Source: CAG-217 sp963642245
GTDB lineage: Bacteria > Bacillota > Clostridia > Oscillospirales > Acutalibacteraceae
Assembly: GCA_963642245.1 (NCBI GenBank)
Contig: CAVIFY010000009.1
Coordinates: 1 to 64,000, forward strand
Reading direction: 5' to 3'
DNA: 64,000 bases
Shown here one piece after another: positions 16,426-24,348 of this stretch. Made by a program: the position numbers and the translations under genes. Under the pieces are notes generated by a model. That model was not told the origin of the DNA and ran no database searches. It was given only the letters and a program-made list of their open reading frames with translations. The first letter of the stretch is position 1; the number at the start of each line of letters is the position of its first letter.

Positions 16426-17904
16426 TTAGTCTGTAATGGTAATGCCTTTTTTCTCTCGCTGGGCGGCCAGCTCCGTCTCCATCTTCTCTCTAAAGTCACC
16501 GGTCAGGTTGTAGAAGAACATGGGAATGGTGCACACCAGCAGGCTGATGGCCGGGATCAGCGATACCACGCTGAACATACCGTTTCGCACCCCATGGCTC
16601 ATCAGCAGCGGGTTGGCGGTGACGGAGGCGTTAATGGAGCTGACATCCAGATCTACAATGATATACATTAAGATAATGAAAGAGGTGGAGAGCGCCGCTC
16701 CCAGCTTGGTCACAAAGCTCTGAATGGCAGAGCCCATACCGGTGAGCCGGGTGCCGGTCTTCCACTCCATATAGTCCAGGCAGTCGCCGATCATGGCAAA
16801 GGCGCACACATTGATGGCGCCGCAGGGCACGCAGCTGAGCACCAAAAACGGCACGCAGGCCCAAAAATGCTGATACCCGATACACCACATGATCAGGCTG
16901 GACACAGCGCCCAGCAGGCTGGTGGCAATGATGATCTGCTTGTAATTAAATTTCTTAAACAGCACCGGCATCAGCAGCATGGCGCCGAACATACCCACGG
17001 CGCTGGCCACGCTGAACACGGTGCTCACCAGAGAAATGTTGCCTTGCAGCGCCGCCTCCTGCTCCGCAGCGGACAGACCGGTCAGGTCCTTGCCGATGTA
17101 AAAGCTGTAGCGGGCGGCGTGCACCGCGCCGGCCTGGTACATATACCGGGCGGCGGAGAGAATGCCCATCAGCGCCGTGAGCATTAAGGGCTTACAGGTG
17201 AAGATCAACTTCAGCGCAGAGGGCTGGTCCTTGTTCTTCTTGGGCGGAATGGGAATGTTCACCCGCTCCTTAGTCTTAAAGTACACCCGGATAAACAGCA
17301 GATTGCCCACAATGGCGCAGAACAGGGCAATGCACATATACTTGGTCTTTTCCAGTTCTGTGCCGGACAGGTTGAACTTGGGCAGAATAAAGCCCAGCAC
17401 CATAAAGAATGCGGTGGGCACCGCAGAGCCCACGCCGTTGGCGGTGCGTGCCTTGCTGATAATGCCGCCCCGCTCGTCCGCATTGGGCGTTAAGGCATTG
17501 GGCAGCGCCCAGAAAGGCACATCCGAGGCGGTGTAGATCATACCCCAGGCCACATAGGTGACGGCGGCGTAGATCATCTTGGCCGTGTCGCTGATATTGG
17601 GCGCGTAGAACAGCAGCACCGTCAGTATGGCAATGGGAATGGGTGTGTAAATGAGATACGGCTTCATCTTGCCGTTCTTTGGATTGGCGTGGTCCATAAT
17701 GTAGCCCATGATCGGGTCGTTAATGGCGTCCCACACCCGGGCCAGCAGCATGAGCAGCAGCACAAATAAGGGCGTGAGCTTTAGCACGCTGATGTAAAAG
17801 TCCGAAATGTAGCTGCTCATAATGGCATAGACCATGCCTTGGCCCAGCGCACCAACGCAGTAGGCCATCCATTCTTTTTTCGGCACATGATTTGTGTGAT
17901 CCAT
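16426..17904 (-). CDS. GPH-family sugar:cation symporter (MelB type)
   Basis: A 492-residue integral membrane protein with about 12 hydrophobic spans, of the glycoside-pentoside-hexuronide:cation symporter family. Seen: the N-terminal cytoplasmic-loop motif RVWDAINDPIMGYIMDHA (about residues 56-73) with the conserved Asp pair that binds cation and sugar in MelB, and the mid-protein SDVPFWALPNALTPNADERG segment. The start follows GAGGGGGACGGTCAC. It is the first gene of a two-gene operon with the GH30 lipoprotein and probably imports the glycosidase product with Na+ or H+. The C-terminus ends in a charged cytoplasmic tail. Confidence 0.92.
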   Translation of the reverse strand: MDHTNHVPKKEWMAYCVGALGQGMVYAIMSSYISDFYISVLKLTPLFVLLLMLLARVWDAINDPIMGYIMDHANPKNGKMKPYLIYTPIPIAILTVLLFYAPNISDTAKMIYAAVTYVAWGMIYTASDVPFWALPNALTPNADERGGIISKARTANGVGSAVPTAFFMVLGFILPKFNLSGTELEKTKYMCIALFCAIVGNLLFIRVYFKTKERVNIPIPPKKNKDQPSALKLIFTCKPLMLTALMGILSAARYMYQAGAVHAARYSFYIGKDLTGLSAAEQEAALQGNISLVSTVFSVASAVGMFGAMLLMPVLFKKFNYKQIIIATSLLGAVSSLIMWCIGYQHFWACVPFLVLSCVPCGAINVCAFAMIGDCLDYMEWKTGTRLTGMGSAIQSFVTKLGAALSTSFIILMYIIVDLDVSSINASVTANPLLMSHGVRNGMFSVVSLIPAISLLVCTIPMFFYNLTGDFREKMETELAAQREKKGITITD

Positions 17905-17954
17905 GTGACCGTCCCCCTCTGTACTCTATTTTTAGAATAAAATATTCCAATACT

Positions 17955-17984
17955 AAGATACCATAGCCGCCTACCTGCCGTCAA
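17955..17984 (-). promoter_or_regulatory. Promoter of the GPH symporter-GH30 operon
   Basis: On the minus strand, TTGACG (17979-17984) and TATCTT (17955-17960) with an 18-base spacer. A small GGAATA-TTT-TATTC palindrome lies just downstream (about 17935-17948) and could bind a regulator. Confidence 0.5.
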
Positions 17985-18059
17985 TGAAAATGTACAGAAA
18001 TCCCCATAAAAATAACCGGGATTTTACATAGAATGGAAGTAGTCAACGCCGCGCAAATA

Positions 18060-18068
18060 TGCTACAAT
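18060..18068 (+). promoter_or_regulatory. Extended -10 promoter of the HAD-protease operon
   Basis: TGCTACAAT fits an extended -10 element (TGn before TACAAT). The -35 position is poor. The first start codon follows 34 bases later. Confidence 0.5.
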
Positions 18069-18101
18069 GGGTTTGTTAGATCATCAAAGGAAGGAATTTG
18101 T

Positions 18102-18938
18102 ATGCAGATCAAACTCATTGCAATGGACCTGGACGGTACTTTAATGCTGCCGGACCATCAGCGGGTGGGCGACGCCACCCGCCGGGCGCTGGCTGCCTGC
18201 CACCAAAAGGGCGTGCGCCTGGCGCTGGCTACCGGGCGCACCTTGGCGCTGACGGAGCCGGTACAGGCCCAGCTGCCTTTTTTAGATTATATCGTATTCA
18301 GTAACGGCGCCGGTGTGTGGGATGTTAAGAGTAAAAAGCTGCTCCACAGCGACCCAATGGATTTGGCAGACGCTCGGCAGATCTGCGCCTATTTGGACAG
18401 CCGCCCGGTGTATTATGAATTCTACGCCGACGGTGTGCCGGTGGCTCCTGCCCGGTGCAAGGGTATGGCGCGGCTGGACGGGGTGCCGGACAGCTTTGTG
18501 GACGAACTGCTGGAGAAAGTGGTGTACCGGGACAGCGTGGCAGACGCACTGGCCGGTATGACGGTGGAGAAGCTCAATCTCTTTACCATTCCCATGGACG
18601 AAAATCGGGCGCTTCGGGCGTTTTTGCAGACCATGGGCCATGTGGAGATCACCTCCTCCATCGGCTGCAATGTGGAGGCCGGTAAGGTGGGCACCAGCAA
18701 GGCCACGGCCCTGGCTGCTCTGTGCGGTCACCTGGGCTGTGACCCGGACCGGGTGATGTGCTTTGGCGACAGCGGCAACGATGTGGATATGCTGCGCTAC
18801 TGCGGCCGGTCATATGCTATGGAGAACGGTACGGACGCGGCCAAGGCGGCTGCTCGCTTTATGGCGCCGTCCAATGACCGGGAGGGCATTGCCCAGGTCA
18901 TTCGGCAAGAGATACTAAAGGGGAATGCAGATGAATAA
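18102..18938 (+). CDS. Cof-type HAD-superfamily phosphatase
   Basis: A 278-residue cytoplasmic phosphatase of the HAD IIB (Cof) group, which dephosphorylates sugar phosphates or cofactors such as FMN and PLP. Seen: motif I DLDGTL (8-13) with the nucleophile and acid/base Asp; motif II ATGR at about 45; motif III Lys in KATAL; motif IV GDSGNDVDML near residue 225. A mobile cap of about 100 residues sits between motifs II and III. The start follows AAGGAAGGAATTTGT; the upstream in-frame ATG at 18033 precedes the promoter. It overlaps the next small gene, and the four-gene string to DUF523 looks like one operon. The substrate is unknown. Confidence 0.9.
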   Translation: MQIKLIAMDLDGTLMLPDHQRVGDATRRALAACHQKGVRLALATGRTLALTEPVQAQLPFLDYIVFSNGAGVWDVKSKKLLHSDPMDLADARQICAYLDSRPVYYEFYADGVPVAPARCKGMARLDGVPDSFVDELLEKVVYRDSVADALAGMTVEKLNLFTIPMDENRALRAFLQTMGHVEITSSIGCNVEAGKVGTSKATALAALCGHLGCDPDRVMCFGDSGNDVDMLRYCGRSYAMENGTDAAKAAARFMAPSNDREGIAQVIRQEILKGNADE

Positions 18939-19116
18939 CAAAAAAATCGCCGCCATTGTGCTGGTGTTTGTGATCCTGTTTTTGGTGCTGGCGCTGGGGA
19001 TCGGCTTTTTCGGTGCCATTCCGCTGGTGGGCAAGTGGATCGCCTTTGTGCTGGCCTGCCTGCTGGTGGTGTTTACCGTGGCGTTCTTTTGGCTGGCCGG
19101 GAGACGGAACCGATGA
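18931..19116 (+). CDS. Small two-span membrane protein
   Basis: A 61-residue protein: a basic start (MNNKK), two hydrophobic helices (about 6-26 and 33-54) joined by a short turn (AIPLVGKW), and a basic end (AGRRNR). The ATG at 18931 is preferred over 18925 because the AAAGGGG ribosome binding site ends one base from the latter. It overlaps the HAD gene by eight bases and the protease start by four (ATGA), so it is translationally coupled to both. The function is unknown; an accessory role for the secreted protease is conceivable only from position. Confidence 0.65.
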   Translation: MNNKKIAAIVLVFVILFLVLALGIGFFGAIPLVGKWIAFVLACLLVVFTVAFFWLAGRRNR

Positions 19117-22100
19117 CCCGTAGACACACCCGGCGGGGCACGGCGCTGCTGCTGGTACTGGCGCTGCTGGTGAGTATGCTGGGGGCGGCCCTGCCTGTGG
19201 TGCAAAAAGCGGGCACTGTTTCCGGCGCTTTTGCCGCTGCCTATACCGCCCTGCTGGAGAAAGCCCCGGCGGTGCAGGCAGATTTGGAGAGCGAGCCTTA
19301 CGGCCTGTGCCGTCTGGTGGTCACCGGCTATGGCGGCAAGGACTACGGCGCTGTGGCTGCGGCGGTAACGGACGGCCTGGCCGTCTTGCAATATGACACA
19401 CCGGCGGCTGCTCGCAAGGCTGCGGCGCGGCTGGCACAGGAAGGCGCCACGGCAGAGCCGGACAGCCTGTGCCGGTTGGAGACGGATACGGACCTGACCG
19501 GCAACCTTTGCCCCTGGGCAGGGGAGATGGTGGGCACCACCGCTTTTTGCGCTCGGCGGCAGATCCCCGGGCAGCAGGTGGTGATCGCTCAAATCGACAC
19601 CGGCTTTATGCTCACCCACCCGGCGCTGCAAGGGCGGTTGGTGTCTGACGGCATAGATCTGTCCGGCGACGGTGGGGCCAATGCGGCCTATGACACCCGG
19701 CAGCGGGGCGCCTCTTACTGGCACGCCACGGCGGTGGCCTCGGTGCTGGCCGGGAATACAGATGAGAATATAAAAATATTGCCCTACAAAGTGGTGCGCT
19801 TTGGCACGGATACCTGTGCCGCCTCAGCGGTTTTGGCCGCTATGGAGGACGCCATGGCTAAAGGCGCCCGGGTGCTGAATATGAGCCTGAGCACCAGCCA
19901 AAATCGGGCGGGCTTTGTGGCGATGATGGACAAGGCCGCGGCGCTGGGCGTGGCAGTGTGCTGCTCTGCCGGCAACGACGGTGCGCAGATCAGCAGCCGC
20001 TATCCCTCTGCACTGCCCCAGGCCATTACCGTCAGTGCAGTGACGGCGGACAAGACGGTGGCCGGGTTTTCCAATTACGGCGACCTGGTGGACTACTGCG
20101 CCCCCGGCAGCCACATTACCGTGGCGACTATGGACAGCAGCGGAGCACCGGCGGCCACCACCGCCTCCGGCACCTCGCTGTCCTGTCCCTACGGGGCGGC
20201 CTGCTGTGCGCTGCTGCTGAGTCTGCACCCGGAGTTGACCCTGGACCAGCTGAACGCCCTGCTGCAAGGGAGTGCAGAGGACCTGGGCGACCCGGGCTTT
20301 GACCCCATTTACGGCAACGGCTTGCTGCGCCTGGACAACCTGACCCAAACCGGCACCACAGGCGACCTGACCTACACCCTGACCCTGCCGGAGGGCACGC
20401 TGGCCCTTACCGGCTCCGGCGACAGTTCAGATTATGACAGCGGGGCAGCCACGCCCTGGGCGCTGTGGGCGGAAGACATACAGCAGATCACGGTGGCAGA
20501 TACAGTCACCGGGCTGGGCAATTTTGCCTTTTCCGGCTGCCAAAGCGCAGCCTTTACTCTGCCGGAGACCTTGCAGCGGCTGGGGGCCTATGCGTTTGAA
20601 AACTGCAAGGCTCTGCACACCATCACGCTGCCCCGCAATGTGGAGCGGGTGGGCACCGGCGCCTTTTCCGGTTGCGGCGATCTGACGGTGCAGGGCTGGC
20701 GCAACACCCCTGCGCCCCGGGCTGCGGCTGCGGCGGGGGCGGCGTTCTTGCCCCTGGGGTGTGTGCATAATTATGTGTGTAAGATCTTGCGGCCCACGGA
20801 TACGGATCCGGGCAGCCTGACTTATACCTGCGCCGTGTGCGGCGATACTTATACGGAGCCTTATGCGGAGCCGCAGGTGCTGGGCAGCGGCAGCTGTGGC
20901 AGCGGAGTCACCTGGACCTGCTATGCCACCGGCCAGCTGGAGATCACCGGCACCGGGCGGCTGTCCGCTTATAACAGCAGCGCTGCGCCCTGGGCTGCCT
21001 ATGCAGATACGGTGAGCAGTGTGTTCATCGGCGCGGGCGTCACCGGCGTGACCGGCTATGCCTTTGCGGATATGCAGCGGGTGACGGCCTTCTCCGTCAC
21101 CGGCCACCAATATACGGTGGCGGAGGGCGTGCTGTACAGTGCAGACGGCACAGAGCTGATCTGCTATCCCGGCGGCCGGGTGGCTACGGACTTTACGGTC
21201 CCCGCGGGCGTGACTGCCGTGTATGCGGCGGCGTTCCTGTCTGCCTGGCAGCTGCAACAGGTGGAGAGCGCGTCTGCTGCTCTGACCATTACGGCAGACG
21301 GCCTGCTGTACAGCAAAAACGGGCGCACCCTGCTGATGGCGCTGCCCCAGTTCCACAAAGATACCCTTGTGCTGCGCCGGGCGGTACTGATCGCCGGCGG
21401 CGCGTTCCTGCTGAATGATACTTTGCGCACGGTGTATGCCACGGCGGCTGTGTCCGTAGAGCCCCACGGACTGGGCACTGCCTTTGCGGACGGCTTTGTG
21501 CGCCGGGCGCTGACGGTGTACGGCCTGCCCGGCTCTGCGCTGGAAACCTACTGCGGCACCGCCATTCCGTTCTACCCGGTGAACAGCGGCGCCTGCGGTG
21601 GGGAGACTGCCTGGCAGTATGACCCGGACACAGCGGTGCTTACCATCAGCGGCAGCGGGCCGGTGGCGGACTTTGCCGCCGATGTGGCACCCTGGGCGCT
21701 GTTTGGCGGGGAGATACGGCAGGTGACGGTGGAGGACGGCGTGACCGCCCTGCCGGAAAACAGCTTTGCCGAGTGCGCCGGCCTGACCCGGGTGACCCTG
21801 GGCAGCGATATTGCAAAAATCAATGCCAACTGGTTTGCCCATTGCCCGGATCTAACAGAACTGACGATCACCGCTACGGACACGGTGTTCCCCTCCGCCG
21901 CCCTTGCAGGGGTGGGGGACAGCCTGACCCTGTACGGTTACTATGATACTACGGTGATGGACTATGCCGGGGCGCAGGGACTGACCTTTATGGCGCTGGG
22001 CTGCCTGCACCGCATTTATACAGACAGCGGGCCGGCGCCCACCTGCACGGCCGGGGCCACCCGCAGCCGCACCTGCGCCCGCTGCGGCGCAGACCTGGGT

Positions 22101-23102
22101 ATGGTAGAGCTGCCCCCGGCCGGTCATACTTATGCGGAGACGGTGCAAACGGCGCCTACCTGTACCGGAACCGGGCGCGCGGACTACACCTGCACCGTGT
22201 GCGGCCACAGCTATACCGCAGACACCCCGGCTTTGGGCCACAACTGGGTGCAACTGGCTTATACGGCGCCCACCTGCTGTGTGGCAGGCCGTGTGCAGCG
22301 CAGCTGTGCCCGCTGCGGTACGGAGGAGACGGAAACCTTGGCGCCCACCCAGCCGGATGGGCATTTTGTAAAGGGCACGGTGACGGATAAAGCCGGTGCC
22401 CCGCTGGAAAACATTACCGTATCGTTGGACGGCACCCCGGTGGCGGTGACCAACGAGAATGGCGCGTTCCTGTTTGAGGGCGTGCGGTGCGGGGACTATA
22501 CCCTGACTTTCCATGGCGATGGCTGCGTGCCCCGCAGCGTGCCCCTGACCGTCAGCGGCGGCAACACCACGGCCCCGGCGGCTGTCCTGCTGCTGGTGGG
22601 CGATCTGAACGGCGACGGCTATGTAAACGCCCGGGACGATGTGCTGGCCCGGCGGCAAGGGGTCGATCAAAGCGACGGCGCCAATTTGTCCATGAACCGG
22701 GCGCTGCCGGAGGTAACGCTGGACCGGATCTATGGCGTACAGGCCAAGATCGGTGTGCTGTACATTCGCCAGTCGGCAGAGGAGGACAGCGCCTACCGCC
22801 GCCGATTTGAGGTGAATGTGCGCGCCTTTAACGAGTACCGGGTGGTGGACTGCGGCTTCCTGTACGGCAAGAATATGGCAGAGACGGACTTGGTGCCGGA
22901 GCGGGTGGGCACAGCCAATGCCCAGGGCTATACGGTCAAGCAAATGACCGCGGCCTGTACCCCCGGGCGCAAGGTGCTGCTCTATGGCTCCTCCGCTGCC
23001 ACCGGGCAGGTGAGCGCCCGGTTTTATATCACTTACACCAACGGCGTTATGACCAAGACTTATTTAAGCGAGGTGTGTACCTATGACTATGACGAAACCT
23101 AA
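19113..23102 (+). CDS. Secreted multidomain subtilisin-like (S8) protease with leucine-rich repeats and dockerin-like module
   Basis: A 1,329-residue exported protein. N-terminal signal peptide (Arg-rich, then LLLVLALLVSMLGAA), a propeptide-like stretch to about 140, then an S8 peptidase domain with Asp162 (IAQIDTGFM), His204 (YWHATAVAS), oxyanion Asn288 (SAGNDG) and Ser355 (ASGTSLSCP), so the triad is intact. From about 430 follow three blocks of BspA-type leucine-rich repeats (FAFSGC, AYAFENC). Interspersed are Cys-rich CxxCG segments (CAVCGDTY, CTVCGHSY, CARCGTEE). Then come a carboxypeptidase-regulatory-like beta module (about 1090-1160), one dockerin-type calcium loop GDLNGDGYVNARDD near 1165, and a C-terminal beta domain of about 130 residues. 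It probably acts on the cell surface or in a protein complex. The ribosome binding site is GGGAGA. Confidence 0.9.
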   Translation: MTRRHTRRGTALLLVLALLVSMLGAALPVVQKAGTVSGAFAAAYTALLEKAPAVQADLESEPYGLCRLVVTGYGGKDYGAVAAAVTDGLAVLQYDTPAAARKAAARLAQEGATAEPDSLCRLETDTDLTGNLCPWAGEMVGTTAFCARRQIPGQQVVIAQIDTGFMLTHPALQGRLVSDGIDLSGDGGANAAYDTRQRGASYWHATAVASVLAGNTDENIKILPYKVVRFGTDTCAASAVLAAMEDAMAKGARVLNMSLSTSQNRAGFVAMMDKAAALGVAVCCSAGNDGAQISSRYPSALPQAITVSAVTADKTVAGFSNYGDLVDYCAPGSHITVATMDSSGAPAATTASGTSLSCPYGAACCALLLSLHPELTLDQLNALLQGSAEDLGDPGFDPIYGNGLLRLDNLTQTGTTGDLTYTLTLPEGTLALTGSGDSSDYDSGAATPWALWAEDIQQITVADTVTGLGNFAFSGCQSAAFTLPETLQRLGAYAFENCKALHTITLPRNVERVGTGAFSGCGDLTVQGWRNTPAPRAAAAAGAAFLPLGCVHNYVCKILRPTDTDPGSLTYTCAVCGDTYTEPYAEPQVLGSGSCGSGVTWTCYATGQLEITGTGRLSAYNSSAAPWAAYADTVSSVFIGAGVTGVTGYAFADMQRVTAFSVTGHQYTVAEGVLYSADGTELICYPGGRVATDFTVPAGVTAVYAAAFLSAWQLQQVESASAALTITADGLLYSKNGRTLLMALPQFHKDTLVLRRAVLIAGGAFLLNDTLRTVYATAAVSVEPHGLGTAFADGFVRRALTVYGLPGSALETYCGTAIPFYPVNSGACGGETAWQYDPDTAVLTISGSGPVADFAADVAPWALFGGEIRQVTVEDGVTALPENSFAECAGLTRVTLGSDIAKINANWFAHCPDLTELTITATDTVFPSAALAGVGDSLTLYGYYDTTVMDYAGAQGLTFMALGCLHRIYTDSGPAPTCTAGATRSRTCARCGADLGMVELPPAGHTYAETVQTAPTCTGTGRADYTCTVCGHSYTADTPALGHNWVQLAYTAPTCCVAGRVQRSCARCGTEETETLAPTQPDGHFVKGTVTDKAGAPLENITVSLDGTPVAVTNENGAFLFEGVRCGDYTLTFHGDGCVPRSVPLTVSGGNTTAPAAVLLLVGDLNGDGYVNARDDVLARRQGVDQSDGANLSMNRALPEVTLDRIYGVQAKIGVLYIRQSAEEDSAYRRRFEVNVRAFNEYRVVDCGFLYGKNMAETDLVPERVGTANAQGYTVKQMTAACTPGRKVLLYGSSAATGQVSARFYITYTNGVMTKTYLSEVCTYDYDET

Positions 23103-23550
23103 GCTGCTGGTCTCCGCCTGTCTGCTGGGAGAGAACTGCAAATATAGCGGCGGCAATAACAGAGACGAGCAGGTGCGGGCACTGGGGCGGTATTTTCAGC
23201 TGATCCCGGTGTGCCCGGAGTGCTTTGGTGGGCTGCCCATTCCCCGGGAGCCCAGCGAAATTCTCGACGGCTGCGTGGTGAGCAAAAGCGGTGCCGATGT
23301 GACCGCCGCCTTTGCGGACGGGGCGGAAAAGACCCTGTACATTGCTGAGGAGGAGAATTGCGGTCTGGCGCTGCTCAAGGAGCGCAGCCCCTCCTGCGGC
23401 AGCCGCTTTGTCTATGACGGCACCTTTACCGGCACGGTGGTGCCGGGGCAGGGGATCGCGGCGGCGCTGCTGGCCGGGCGCGGGATAGAGCTGTTCAGCG
23501 AGGAGACCATTGACCGCCTGCTTTTGCTCTACGGCCCGGACGAGATGTAA
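23083..23550 (+). CDS. DUF523 family protein
   Basis: A 155-residue protein of the DUF523 family, found alone or fused to DUF1722, of unproven biochemistry. The conserved Cys-containing motifs are present: VSACLLGENCKYSGG near the N-terminus, CPECFGGLPIPREPSEI at about 46-62, and LLKERSPSCGS at about 97-107. The spread of Cys residues suggests a metal or thiol chemistry, but this is inference. It overlaps the protease gene by 20 bases. Two ATG codons lie six bases apart; the first fits the GAGG ribosome binding site better. Its presence at the end of the operon is probably organisational rather than functional. Confidence 0.9.
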   Translation: MTMTKPKLLVSACLLGENCKYSGGNNRDEQVRALGRYFQLIPVCPECFGGLPIPREPSEILDGCVVSKSGADVTAAFADGAEKTLYIAEEENCGLALLKERSPSCGSRFVYDGTFTGTVVPGQGIAAALLAGRGIELFSEETIDRLLLLYGPDEM

Positions 23551-23577
23551 AAACTTGCCTTTTTTGCGCCTGCGGCG

Positions 23578-23606
23578 TTGACAACGCCCGGCGTCTAAAG
23601 TATAAT
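23578..23606 (+). promoter_or_regulatory. Consensus sigma-A promoter
   Basis: Perfect TTGACA (23578-23583), 17-base spacer, perfect TATAAT (23601-23606). It fixes the start of the following lipoprotein gene at 23635, because the ATG at 23605 lies within the -10. Confidence 0.92.
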
Positions 23607-23634
23607 GCAAATAAGGAAAGTGAGGGCTTTTTTC

Positions 23635-24138
23635 ATGAAAAAATGGTTTACCCTTTGTATGGCTGTTTTGCTGCTGCTGGGCGTGTTTGCCGGCTGCACC
23701 AAGGGCGGCTCCGGCGGCGAGACCACCACGGCAGAGACCACCACATCTCCCTTAGAGACCAAGTCCGCTGCCATTACCGGCAATACGGCGATCCGTTTGC
23801 TGGAGAGCTATTCTAAAAAAGAACTGGGCCTTGACAATGTGGGCAAGAAGAAGTATGAGTTTATGCTCAGCACCGTCGGCTCGGAGATCGAGGGCAAAAA
23901 GTATATTCGCGCCGAGGCGGGCTATATGGACCAGACCGGCAAGGACGAGAACGGCAAGCCGGTGTATCAGATGAAGTCTTACAAGACCTTTTACATCAGC
24001 TATGACGGCAAGACCCTGCTCATCGACCAGGGCGACGGCAAGTACAAGACCTTGCAGATCGACAAGGCGCGGCTGGATAAGGTGACCACCACCGCGGCCA
24101 GCACCCAGAAGCACGAGAGCACGACGAAGAAGAAATAA
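23635..24138 (+). CDS. Hypothetical lipoprotein
   Basis: A 167-residue lipoprotein. The signal peptide MKKWFTLCMAVLLLLGVFAG is followed by the lipobox Cys21 (VFAGC) and a Gly/Thr/Glu-rich linker. The globular part (about 50-150) is rich in Lys, Tyr and Gly (KKYEFMLSTVGSEIEGKKY, YKTFYISYDGKTLL). The C-terminus is a Thr/Ser/Lys tail (HESTTKKK). I do not recognise the fold. The gene is monocistronic with its own consensus promoter and terminator, so it is probably well expressed. The linker composition resembles that of the lipoprotein at 4606-5259, but the globular parts do not obviously match. Confidence 0.8.
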   Translation: MKKWFTLCMAVLLLLGVFAGCTKGGSGGETTTAETTTSPLETKSAAITGNTAIRLLESYSKKELGLDNVGKKKYEFMLSTVGSEIEGKKYIRAEAGYMDQTGKDENGKPVYQMKSYKTFYISYDGKTLLIDQGDGKYKTLQIDKARLDKVTTTAASTQKHESTTKKK

Positions 24139-24166
24139 CCGACGGACAAGCGAAAAATGGTCTGTT

Positions 24167-24213
24167 ATCGGCGGCAGGTTGTGAGATTTTCACAATTTGG
24201 CCGCCGATTTTTT
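24167..24213 (+). terminator. Intrinsic terminator
   Basis: The outer stem ATCGGCGGC / GCCGCCGAT encloses an inner TTGTGA / TCACAA stem and is followed by six T residues. Confidence 0.88.
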
Positions 24214-24284
24214 GTGCTTTTTACCAGTATTTTCGCGCCCAAACCCGGTTATTTTAAGATTATGTAAAAAAGCAGTCGTCAGTG

Positions 24285-24312
24285 TTGCCTTTTGGCTGTT
24301 TTGTGGTAAAAT
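24285..24312 (+). promoter_or_regulatory. Promoter of the pyk operon
   Basis: TTGCCT (24285-24290) and TAAAAT (24307-24312) with a 16-base spacer, 36 bases before the pyk start. Confidence 0.6.
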
Positions 24313-24348
24313 GAACTCTGGAACCATAGGAACAAGGAGTCTTGATCG

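Noticed and set aside
22080..22350. Cys-rich repeats in the S8 protein as separate zinc-finger genes
   Set aside because: They are in frame within one exported polypeptide, so they are modules of that protein and not DNA-binding fingers.
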